NCBI GenBank assembly: GCA_046726955.1
Contig: JBKPBQ010000212.1
Coordinates: 1 to 7,884 of the forward strand
Reading direction: 5' to 3'
Origin: CAVPGH01 sp046726955
Lineage (GTDB): Bacteria; Acidobacteriota; Vicinamibacteria; Fen-336
Length of the DNA stretch: 7,884 nt
Part shown: positions 1-5,751 of the stretch, piece after piece
How positions within the stretch are numbered: the stretch's first letter is position 1
How the letters are laid out: each line of letters opens with the position of its first letter
The notes under the pieces: generated by a model
Seen by the model: only the letters and a program-made list of their open reading frames with translations
Databases searched by the model: none
Told to the model about the DNA's origin: nothing
Position numbers and translations under genes: made by a program

Positions 1-2103
1 GCTCCGAGCGCCCTTCGCGTCACCCATCGACTCGAGCGTCTTCGCCGCCAGCTCGAGGCTGGCCCTGCCCGGGCTGGCCGTCACCATCTGCTCGAGGAGC
101 CGATCCACCTCGGCGACGGTTCGGTGCCGAAGCCCGAGGACGACGGCGAGGCGCGTGTACGCCTGAAGGTTCTTCGGAAAGAGTCGGATTTCCTCGCGGA
201 ACTCGGCTTCCGCCGCCTCGTAGCGCCCGAGGCGAGCGAGCGCGTCGCCCTTGAGGAAGTGGAGGTCGGGCACGAGGGCGAGCCCCTGAGCGGAGGCCTT
301 CGCGAGCGTCTCGTCCACCACGCGGATGGCGTCTTCGAACGCCTGCCGGCGGATCCGAACCTCGGCCCGCACGACCGCCGCCCCGAGCTCGGCGGCAGCG
401 TCGCCGGTCGCTTCCACCGCCGTGCGCTCCGCGCCGTCGAGATCGTCGCGGGCGAGGGCGATCCGCGCCCGCAGCTCGCGCGCCTTCGCGGGGTTCGCGC
501 GCTCCGCGATGCGGCTGTTCGCCTCCGCCTCGTCGAGACGCCCCAGGTCCAGGCACACCCTTCCCAGATCGAGGGCGACGGGTCCCGCGAGCGACGGCGC
601 CGCGCCGAGCGCCGCCTTGTAGGCGTCGTAGGCCTCGGCCGAGCGGCCGAGACGCATCAACGTCTGCGCGAGCTCGTAGCGAGCGTCGAAGAGGAGCGGG
701 TTGTCTTCGAGCACCTTCCGGAACGCGACGACCGCCTCGTCGTCTCGTCCGCTGGCGGCGAGGCGGAAGGCGGTCTTGACGTCCTGCAACACGTGGATGC
801 GCTCGCGGGGGTCGGGAAGCGGGCCCGTCGTGCTCACGGCGCCCCCGAGGTAGCCGAGGGCGGCGAGCTTCTCGAGCTCGTCGCGCGAGACGTCGGACGG
901 CGGGGCGAGCGCCGAGGGCAGCTCGGCGAGCTCCTTCGCGCGCGACCGCGCGACCTCTCCCTGCGCGGCCAGCGCGTCGTGCCGCTCGCCCGAGTCCGCC
1001 GCGAGATCGTACAGCTCGCGCTTCGCGCCCTCGACGTAGTGCCAACGCTCGTCCACGAGCGAGCGCAGCTCGCTCCAGCCGAGGTGGATGCGCGGGTAGG
1101 CCGTCTCCGCGTAAATCTGCCGCGGAGCGCTCGTCTCGTCGAGGAGGGAGCGGCCGCGGAGTCCCCTGGGGAGCGGAAGGTCGAGGAGCGCGCCCAGCGT
1201 CGGCAGCACGTCCACGAGCGCGACCGGCGCCGCCACCGCGGTCCCCGCGCGCGCGGCTCCCGGCAGCTTGAGCAGGAGCGGCACCTGGACCGCCCACCTG
1301 TAGAGAAGGATGCCGTGCTCGTCCTCGCCGTGCTCTCCCAGGCCCTCGCCGTGATCGGAGAGCACGATGACGACGGCCCGGTCGTAGACGCCGGTCCTCC
1401 GCAGCGCCTCGAGGACCGTGCCCACGGCGGCATCCGCGGCGGCGATCTCGCCGTCGTAGGCGAGGGGATAGCGGCTCTTGAAGGGCTCGGGCGGATCGTA
1501 GGGAGCGTGGGGCTCGTACACGTGGAAAAAGAGGAAGACCGGCTTTCCCTTCTGCGCCTCGAGCCAGCGGACCGCGATCGCCGCGGTCGCGCTCCCCGCC
1601 CGCTGCACGCGGCCGAGAGCGTCGCTGCCGCCGGGCGAGACGATCTGGTCGTCGTAGGAGTCGAAGCCCGAGGCGAGGCCGCTCTGCCCGCGCAGGACGT
1701 AGGCGGACACCGCGGCTCCGGTCGCATAGCCCTTCGCCTTCAGGAGCGTTGCGAGCGTGGGATGGGCCTTGGCATCGAGACGGTAGCCGAGGTTGTCCCT
1801 CACACCGTGCTCGAACGGGAGAAGGCCCGTCAGCAGCGACACGTGCGCGGGCAGGGTCAGGGGGGCGTGCGTGTACGCCCGCTCGAAGAGGATCGCGTCC
1901 TTCCGAAACCGATCGAGGTTCGGCGTCTCGACCTTGGCGTAGCCGTAGGCGGGCAGGTGGTCCGCGCGCAGGGTGTCGATCGAGACGACGACCACGGGAG
2001 CGCCCGGGAAGTGAAGCCGGTCGGACGTCCGCGCGCAGCCGCCGACGGCCGCCGCGAGCAGCACGACCGCGATTCGTCGGCGGGGAGAGGGCACGAATCG
2101 CAT
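1..2103 (-). CDS. Sulfatase/alkaline-phosphatase-fold lipoprotein with C-terminal TPR tail (3' end outside window)
   Basis: The reading frame is open for 701 codons from the ATG at 2103 and runs off the left edge. Residues 1-23 form a basic start, a hydrophobic core and a lipobox-like VGGC, so I predict a lipoprotein anchored at Cys23. The sulfatase-type domain spans about residues 35-420: metal-site motif SIDTLR (Asp43), nucleophile segment TLPAHVSLLTG (83-93), HGVRDN (99-104), YEPHAPYDPP (about 196-205) and the second metal motif DHGEGLGEHG starting at Asp250. After LAALGYLGG (about residue 415) come TPR-like helical pairs rich in Ala, Leu and Arg, to the window edge. The usual Cys/Ser that is oxidised to formylglycine is Thr83, so sulfatase activity is doubtful; phosphodiesterase, phosphatase or transferase activity is possible. 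The start is chosen because the signal sequence begins there and no in-frame start lies between it and the upstream toxin gene. The ribosome binding site is weak. Fold is sure, substrate unknown. Confidence 0.9.
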   Translation of the reverse strand, partial: MRFVPSPRRRIAVVLLAAAVGGCARTSDRLHFPGAPVVVVSIDTLRADHLPAYGYAKVETPNLDRFRKDAILFERAYTHAPLTLPAHVSLLTGLLPFEHGVRDNLGYRLDAKAHPTLATLLKAKGYATGAAVSAYVLRGQSGLASGFDSYDDQIVSPGGSDALGRVQRAGSATAAIAVRWLEAQKGKPVFLFFHVYEPHAPYDPPEPFKSRYPLAYDGEIAAADAAVGTVLEALRRTGVYDRAVVIVLSDHGEGLGEHGEDEHGILLYRWAVQVPLLLKLPGAARAGTAVAAPVALVDVLPTLGALLDLPLPRGLRGRSLLDETSAPRQIYAETAYPRIHLGWSELRSLVDERWHYVEGAKRELYDLAADSGERHDALAAQGEVARSRAKELAELPSALAPPSDVSRDELEKLAALGYLGGAVSTTGPLPDPRERIHVLQDVKTAFRLAASGRDDEAVVAFRKVLEDNPLLFDARYELAQTLMRLGRSAEAYDAYKAALGAAPSLAGPVALDLGRVCLDLGRLDEAEANSRIAERANPAKARELRARIALARDDLDGAERTAVEATGDAAAELGAAVVRAEVRIRRQAFEDAIRVVDETLAKASAQGLALVPDLHFLKGDALARLGRYEAAEAEFREEIRLFPKNLQAYTRLAVVLGLRHRTVAEVDRLLEQMVTASPGRASLELAAKTLESMGDAKGARS

Positions 2104-2120
2104 TCTAGGCGGTACGTCCG

Positions 2121-2139
2121 TCTCGAGACCTTCTCGAGG
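2121..2139. promoter_or_regulatory. Twin TCTCGAG boxes upstream of the sulfatase-fold gene
   Basis: The 44-bp gap between the toxin stop (2148) and the sulfatase-fold start (2103) contains TCTCGAG at 2121-2127 and again at 2132-2138. Each holds the palindrome CTCGAG, and the two copies are 11 bp apart, about one helical turn. This geometry suits a dimeric or tandem DNA-binding protein, or the RNA could fold here and affect translation. Chance is not excluded, because CTCGAG is frequent in this GC-rich genome. Confidence 0.3.
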
Positions 2140-2147
2140 CGGGATCT

Positions 2148-2540
2148 CTAGCGCTTCGGAATCGCGACCAACCCGAGGCCTTCCACGCGCTGGAAGTGAC
2201 GGCGGTTCCGGGTGAGGAGACGCCCGCCGTGCGCGAGGGTGATCCCCGCGATCAGGCTGTCCGCCATGCCGATCGAGGCGCCCGTCGCTTCGAGGTCGCG
2301 GCGCACCTGCGCAGCAAGATCGGCCGCTCTCGCGTCCAGAACGAGCGTCTGTAGCGCGTCGACCAGCTCCCGGATGGCCCGCTCCTGACGGGCGTTCCGC
2401 ACGCCTGCGAGCAGCTCGAAGCGGGAGATCACGGTAGTCGCCAGCTTCTCGTCGGCGGCGACGGCGGAGGCCACGAACGAGGCCATGGGCTCGTGGCCGG
2501 AGAGGAAGTCGATCAGGACGTCCGTATCGGCGACGATCAA
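2148..2540 (-). CDS. vapC: VapC-type PIN-domain ribonuclease toxin
   Basis: This 130-residue protein has the size and motif order of VapC toxins, Mg-dependent PIN-domain RNases that cleave tRNA or rRNA when not bound by their antitoxin. The acidic active-site residues are visible: Asp5 in VADTDVLIDFL, Glu42 in SRFELLAG and Asp94 in GMADSLIAG, with Asn112 in LLTRNRRHF at the fourth position, where Asp or Asn is usual. The start is a TTG (2538-2540) that overlaps the antitoxin's TGA stop (2537-2539), giving a 4-bp overlap and probable translational coupling. The catalytic set is complete, so the toxin is probably active. The cellular RNA target cannot be read from the sequence. The next gene in the same direction, the sulfatase-fold lipoprotein, starts 44 bp further on. 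Confidence 0.93.
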   Translation of the reverse strand: MIVADTDVLIDFLSGHEPMASFVASAVAADEKLATTVISRFELLAGVRNARQERAIRELVDALQTLVLDARAADLAAQVRRDLEATGASIGMADSLIAGITLAHGGRLLTRNRRHFQRVEGLGLVAIPKR

Positions 2541-2800
2541 CGCCAGGATCGCCGCAGGGAATCAGCCTCCCGACGCAGCCGGTCGCCCTCCGCCCTGGAC
2601 AGGATCCCCTTGAGGGCCCGGACGCTCCTCCGTCGTGCCGCTCGCGCCGCATCCGCCTTCAAGTAGGACTCGATCGCGTCGCCGACCAGGGAGGAAAAGC
2701 CCTTGAGTCCCCGCCGGGCGGCCATCTCTAGCAACGCCGCCCGATGCTCGTCGCTCATCTCGATCGTGGTGCGCACGATCCGATTCTCATGCATGTGCAT
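2537..2800 (-). CDS. vapB: Ribbon-helix-helix (CopG-like) antitoxin of the VapBC pair
   Basis: This is the small DNA-binding antitoxin encoded directly before the PIN toxin. From the ATG at 2800 it has 87 residues: a short start, the strand NRIVRTTIEM (about 6-15), then two helices SDEHRAALLEMAARRG and GFSSLVGDAIESYLK, the ribbon-helix-helix pattern. The charged tail (about 49-87) would be the toxin-binding part. The frame can be extended upstream to a TTG at 2887, but the extra residues look like translated leader and end in a run over the ATGCAT boxes, so I prefer ATG 2800; ATG 2794 is an alternative giving 85 residues. A weak GGA lies about 7 bases ahead of ATG 2800. Such antitoxins normally repress their own operon, and the paired boxes overlapping the start are the obvious operator candidate. 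Confidence 0.85.
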   Translation of the reverse strand: MHMHENRIVRTTIEMSDEHRAALLEMAARRGLKGFSSLVGDAIESYLKADAARAARRRSVRALKGILSRAEGDRLRREADSLRRSWR

Positions 2801-2804
2801 GCAT
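2789..2804. promoter_or_regulatory. Candidate VapB operator: paired ATGCAT palindromes at the antitoxin start
   Basis: ATGCAT at 2789-2794 and ATGCAT at 2799-2804 are separated by GTGC, placing their centres 10 bp apart on the same face of the helix. Ribbon-helix-helix repressors bind short repeated half-sites with this kind of spacing. The boxes cover both candidate ATG starts of the antitoxin, so binding could block transcription near its start, or the repeats may partly reflect codon sequence (Met-His-Met-His). Confidence 0.4.
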
Positions 2805-2815
2805 TTGTCCAGGCC

Positions 2816-2833
2816 CCGCGCTGCTCCGCGCGG
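2816..2833. other. GC-rich hairpin in the leader of the vapBC pair
   Basis: CCGCGC (2816-2821) and GCGCGG (2828-2833) are perfect inverted repeats around a 6-base loop. The stem lies between the Uma2 stop and the antitoxin start. It has no downstream T run on either strand, so a classical terminator is unlikely; it might shape the leader RNA or be a by-product of high GC. Confidence 0.3.
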
Positions 2834-2899
2834 CCGCAGGATTGATAGACCGCGGACGCCCGCCGCCTGCTCGAGGCCGGAGGCCAATAGCCTCGGTCG

Positions 2900-3475
2900 C
2901 TAGGCGAGGATCTCGCGCAGCTTGAACCGGAAGCCCGGCACCGCGTCTCCGACGTCGATGACGTCGTCGGGTCCGAAGCCGACCACGTCGGTCAAGCTTC
3001 GGTAGGCGCTCACCCTCTCGTGCTTGGGATCCACCGCGAGCACCAGCCGCACGCCGGCCTGAAGGTATTCACCCACCTTGTCCAGAATTTCGCGCGAGCC
3101 GTCGGCGGGCGACAGGACCTCGACCGCAACATCAGGCGCGAGATCAGCGAATCCCTCGGGGAGCGCCCGCTCGTCCGGAAACCGTCGCAGCGCGACGAAG
3201 CTCACGTCGGGAGACCGAACGTTCTTTCCGGGAAGGCGGAATCCGGTGCTCGAGTCGAAGACGTGCCCGAGCCGGTGTGACTCGACGAACGACTCGAGGC
3301 GCGCGGAGAGCTTGATGCACACCCTTCCGTGGCGCGTCCCCGCCGGGCTCACGCGGATCCTCCCGTCGACGAGCTCGTACTTGCGGCCGTCCCTCGGCAT
3401 GCGAAGGAGGTCTGCCTCGCTCGCGGCCGGTCGCATGGCCGACGACATGCGCTGCTCCACCACTGTCTCTTGCAT
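2900..3475 (-). CDS. Uma2 family (DUF820) putative endonuclease
   Basis: This 191-residue protein matches the Uma2/DUF820 family (PF05685), which has a restriction-endonuclease-like PD-(D/E)xK fold; its biological role is unproven. The family signature is clear: KYELVDGRIRVSP (about 32-44) near the N-terminus, then SPDVSFV with Asp90, VAVEVLSPAD with Glu119, and Lys133 in a DKVGEYLQAGVRLVLAVDP block. Asp90, Glu119 and Lys133 are the expected metal-binding and catalytic residues, so the site looks intact. The length is typical. The start is the ATG at 3473-3475; in-frame ATGs at residues 10 and 14 are possible. The gene reads toward vapBC with a gap of about 100 bp, and is divergent from the glucoamylase-like gene. 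Uma2 genes are often multicopy and mobile in cyanobacteria and other environmental bacteria, which fits an accessory insert. Confidence 0.9.
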   Translation of the reverse strand: MQETVVEQRMSSAMRPAASEADLLRMPRDGRKYELVDGRIRVSPAGTRHGRVCIKLSARLESFVESHRLGHVFDSSTGFRLPGKNVRSPDVSFVALRRFPDERALPEGFADLAPDVAVEVLSPADGSREILDKVGEYLQAGVRLVLAVDPKHERVSAYRSLTDVVGFGPDDVIDVGDAVPGFRFKLREILA

Positions 3476-3619
3476 GCTAGCACCATCGCGGACGGCGATC
3501 GTAGGAGCCGGCAGCGCCGGGATGGGTCCGATCCTCCGGGCCAGAGCCCTGGCCCGACGGATGCTCGGAGATCGACGCTAGAGGCTCGTAGAATCGGGCT
3601 GACCGAAAGGTCCGAGGCC
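3476..3619. promoter_or_regulatory. Divergent intergenic region between the Uma2 and GH144-like genes
   Basis: This 144-bp spacer must hold the 5' control signals of two divergent genes. I see a TAGAAT at 3589-3594 that could serve as a plus-strand -10 box, but no convincing -35 box at the usual distance, so I do not call a promoter. The prominent feature is the hairpin listed separately. Ahead of the plus-strand ATG at 3620, AAAGG (3606-3610) is the likelier ribosome binding site, because GAGG (3614-3617) is too close. Confidence 0.5.
3531..3562. other. Strong symmetric hairpin upstream of the GH144-like gene
   Basis: CGGGCCAG (3537-3544) and CTGGCCCG (3549-3556) form a perfect 8-bp inverted repeat around the loop AGCC. 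Beyond a 2-by-2 internal mismatch, ATCC (3531-3534) pairs with GGAT (3559-3562), extending the stem to 12 base pairs in total. There is no following T run. It may be a protein-binding palindrome, a leader-RNA structure or a repeat-family element. Confidence 0.55.
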
Positions 3620-4939
3620 ATGGCCGAAAGTCCCGACGACGACGACGATCTCGCTCGCCCGCTCAGCGACCGGGACTTCGGCCTGCTGGGGCTCTCGACG
3701 GTCCTCTACTACCTGCACGAGACCAACCCCGACAACGGGCTCGTCCGCGACAAGACCGACCCGAAGGCGCCGTCGAGCATCGCGGCCTGCGGCATGGCAC
3801 TCGCGACGCTTCCCGTGGTCGTCGAGCGCGGCGTCCTCTTCCGCGACTTCGCCGCCAAGAGCGCCCGGAAGCGGTTGCGCTTCCTGCTCGAGCTGCCCCA
3901 GGGTCCGGAGCCGGACGCTTCCGGATACAAGGGCTTCTTCTACCACTTCCTGGACATCGAGACCGGCCGCCGGGTCTGGCAATGCGAGCTGTCCACCGTC
4001 GACTCGGCATTCCTCTTCGCGGGTGCGTTGACCGTCGCCGCCTATTTCGACCGAGACACGCCCGAGGAGGTGGAGATCCGGAGAATGGCCGACGAGCTGT
4101 ACCGGCGCGCCGACTGGAACTGGGCGCGAGACGGGGGCGCCACGCTGACCCACGGCTGGCGGCCGGAGACGTCGTTCCTCCCGTATCGCTGGGAGGGTTA
4201 CGACGAGGGGCTGCTCCTCTACATCCTCGGTCTCGGCTCGCCCACGCATCCGCTGCCGCCGGAGAGCTATCGCGCCTATTGCGCGACATACCAGTGGAAG
4301 GAGATCTACGGCCGCGAGCTGCTCTACTCCGGTCCCCTCTTCACGCACCAGCTCTCGCACCTGTGGATCGACTTCCGCGAGATCCGCGACGACTTCATGC
4401 GGGAGCGCGGCTCCGACTACTTCGAGAACAGCCGGCACGCGACGTTCGTCCAGCAGGAGTACGCGATCCGGAATCCCATGGACTTCGTCGGCTACGACGC
4501 GCACAGCTGGGGCTTCACGGCCTGCGATGGGCCCGGCTGGCTGAAGCGGGAGGTGAACGGCATCGAGCGCGACTTCTTCGACTACATCGCGCGCGGGGCA
4601 CCGTTCGGCCCCGACGACGGCACGATCGCGCCCTGGGTCGTCGTCGCCTCGCTGCCGTTCGCGCCCGAGATCGTCATCCCCACCGTGCGGAAGTGCGCGT
4701 CCCTGCAGCTCGGGATGACGGGAAAGTACGGCTTCAGGCCGTCCTTCAACCGATCGTTCGCGGTCGAGGACAGCCCGACGGGCTGGTGGATCACGCCCTG
4801 GCACTTCGGGATCGATCAGGGCCCGGTCGTCTTGATGATCGAGAACTACAGGACGGGCCTGCTCTGGAACATCACGCGCCGGTGCCCCGCCATCGTCAAC
4901 GGGCTGCGGCGGGCGGGATTCCGCGGCGGCTGGCTCTGA
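3620..4939 (+). CDS. Glucoamylase-like protein, GH144/PF10091 type (possible beta-1,2-glucan hydrolase)
   Basis: The 439-residue product resembles the Glycoamyl family (PF10091), an (alpha/alpha)6-barrel group whose characterised GH144 members are endo-beta-1,2-glucanases. Recognisable segments in order: LLGLSTVLYYLHETNPDNGLVRDKT (about 22-46, given here only as a location guide by its GLVRDKT end), WNW (166-168), GWRPE ending at Glu184, WEGYDEG (191-197), LGSPTHPLPP shortly after, QLSHLWIDFR, GFTACDGPG, and WHFGIDQGP (394-402). These cover the family from end to end, and the length fits a single catalytic domain. I chose ATG 3620 because homology begins just after it; an open frame continues upstream but reads through the intergenic hairpin. 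The start, MAESPDDDDDLARPLS, is acidic and shows no signal peptide, although many relatives are exported. The exact substrate and the catalytic residues cannot be fixed here. Confidence 0.85.
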   Translation: MAESPDDDDDLARPLSDRDFGLLGLSTVLYYLHETNPDNGLVRDKTDPKAPSSIAACGMALATLPVVVERGVLFRDFAAKSARKRLRFLLELPQGPEPDASGYKGFFYHFLDIETGRRVWQCELSTVDSAFLFAGALTVAAYFDRDTPEEVEIRRMADELYRRADWNWARDGGATLTHGWRPETSFLPYRWEGYDEGLLLYILGLGSPTHPLPPESYRAYCATYQWKEIYGRELLYSGPLFTHQLSHLWIDFREIRDDFMRERGSDYFENSRHATFVQQEYAIRNPMDFVGYDAHSWGFTACDGPGWLKREVNGIERDFFDYIARGAPFGPDDGTIAPWVVVASLPFAPEIVIPTVRKCASLQLGMTGKYGFRPSFNRSFAVEDSPTGWWITPWHFGIDQGPVVLMIENYRTGLLWNITRRCPAIVNGLRRAGFRGGWL

Positions 4940-4961
4940 CCGACCCGGTCCCGGGCGGATG

Positions 4962-5253
4962 CTACTTCGTCGCGGCCTTCTCGCGCTGCTCGATCTCCTT
5001 CTTGAGCGCGGGGTTGATCTCGAAGCCCGCCTTCTCCGCGCGCTTCACCGCGTCCTTCGCGTCCGTATAGCGGCTCTGCATCGTGTAGATCACGGCGAGA
5101 TTTGCTGTAGGCGGGGCCGAGCCTGGGGTCCGTGACGACGGCCTGCTTGTAGGCGGGCTCGGCTTCCGCGAGCTGTCGGTTCCGGAAGTCCGTGGACGAC
5201 TCGTTGACCAATCGTGTGGATCTTGCGACAAGGAATTGGAGCAATAAGATCAT
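4962..5253 (-). pseudogene. Frameshifted short TPR protein gene
   Basis: Two minus-strand frames join into one TPR-like sequence. The upstream frame reads QLAEAEPAYKQAVV then TDPRLGPAYS, and the downstream frame reads NLAVIYTMQSRYTDAKD, then AVKRAEKAGFEINP, then EIEQREKAATK and a TAG stop at 4962-4964. The join is at 5101-5103, where an AAA (minus strand) gives AGC-AAA-TCT; removing one A restores AGC-AAT-CTC and the expected AYSNLAVIY. The 292-bp span equals 97 codons plus one base, consistent with a single insertion. The 5' limit is uncertain: an ATG at 5253 opens a hydrophobic MILLLQFLVA, which might be a genuine start or accidental reading of AT-rich DNA. The TPR part may also be the tail of a longer truncated gene. 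It converges on the GH144-like gene with a 22-bp gap. A sequencing or assembly error could equally explain the frameshift. Confidence 0.75.
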
Positions 5254-5316
5254 AAAATTGAACGTGTGGTGTAATACTCATTTGTTCTAGCAAGATAGCT
5301 CATGAAATTTGAACGT
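5246..5316. repeat. Imperfect direct repeat pair in AT-rich spacer
   Basis: AAGATCATAAAATTGAACGT at 5246-5265 resembles the segment 5292-5316, which starts with AAGAT and continues CATGAAATTTGAACGT after a short insertion. The copies start 46 bp apart. They could be paired regulatory sites or remains of an inserted element. Similarity was judged by eye. Confidence 0.4.
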
Positions 5317-5751
5317 CTACGGACGTGTTCGAAGGAAAACGCCGGCTATCGCCTCTCGGGCAACTCGTGACTGGCGAGATGTGGCCGAAGGCGCTGACTA
5401 CTGCTCGCAACGGCGCCCTTGATCCAGAAGTATGGATTGGCAGGCGGCTCGGCGCAAACCGCCATTAATCAGAATCTTGGATAGCTCAATGCGTTGGACA
5501 GAGTGCGTTTACATCCATCAGGTTGAATCAGGGGCGGGGTCTAGCCGCGGGACATCCCTACTAAGTAACTGAAATATATTGGCTTACTGTGCAGACCGCG
5601 CTGGGCGCGATCCTTGCTGAAGGAACGGACACGTCAACAGCAACGCGGTCGCGACTCGTCGGGTTCTGGCAGTTCGGCTTCCTTGCCCGGGCTGATCGTG
5701 CGAGTTCCGGCCATGGGTCCTAGAGGCCCGCTTCAAGGAGCAATAAGGCTG
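5254..5751. other. Gene-free spacer upstream of the TonB-dependent receptor
   Basis: About 500 bp contain no coding region I can support. Base composition changes sharply: I count 46 G/C in the 120 bases 5221-5340, against a strongly GC-rich background; composition climbs back over the next few hundred bases. All frames hold only short stretches, for example about 50 codons after 5309, with no recognisable family. TATATT at 5575-5580 is a possible -10 box, but no good -35 box precedes it. A stretch at 5478-5535 weakly recalls part of a tRNA (see findings). The tract may be a long regulatory leader of the receptor gene, the remains of an insertion, or both. Confidence 0.55.
5735..5740 (+). promoter_or_regulatory. 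Ribosome binding site of the TonB-dependent receptor
   Basis: AAGGAG ends 11 bases before the ATG at 5752, slightly long but usable. A second AAGG at 5745-5748 is too close. The signal peptide beginning at 5752 independently supports this start. Confidence 0.6.

Noticed and set aside
124..2151. A 675-codon open frame on the plus strand opposite the sulfatase-fold gene
   Set aside because: Its translation is rich in Arg, Glu, Val and Ala without family motifs, while the minus-strand frame has a full sulfatase and TPR pattern. It is an effect of GC-rich codons.
2801..2887. Longer antitoxin starting at TTG 2887
   Set aside because: The extra 29 residues do not resemble ribbon-helix-helix proteins and come from the GC-rich leader.
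3329..3619. Upstream extension of the GH144-like frame
   Set aside because: It overlaps the Uma2 gene on the other strand and reads through the intergenic hairpin; its translation has no similarity to the family, and a ribosome binding site precedes ATG 3620.
4940..4961. CCCGG/CCGGG inverted repeat as a terminator between the convergent genes
   Set aside because: The loop would be only one or two bases and there is no T run, so a functional terminator is not supported.
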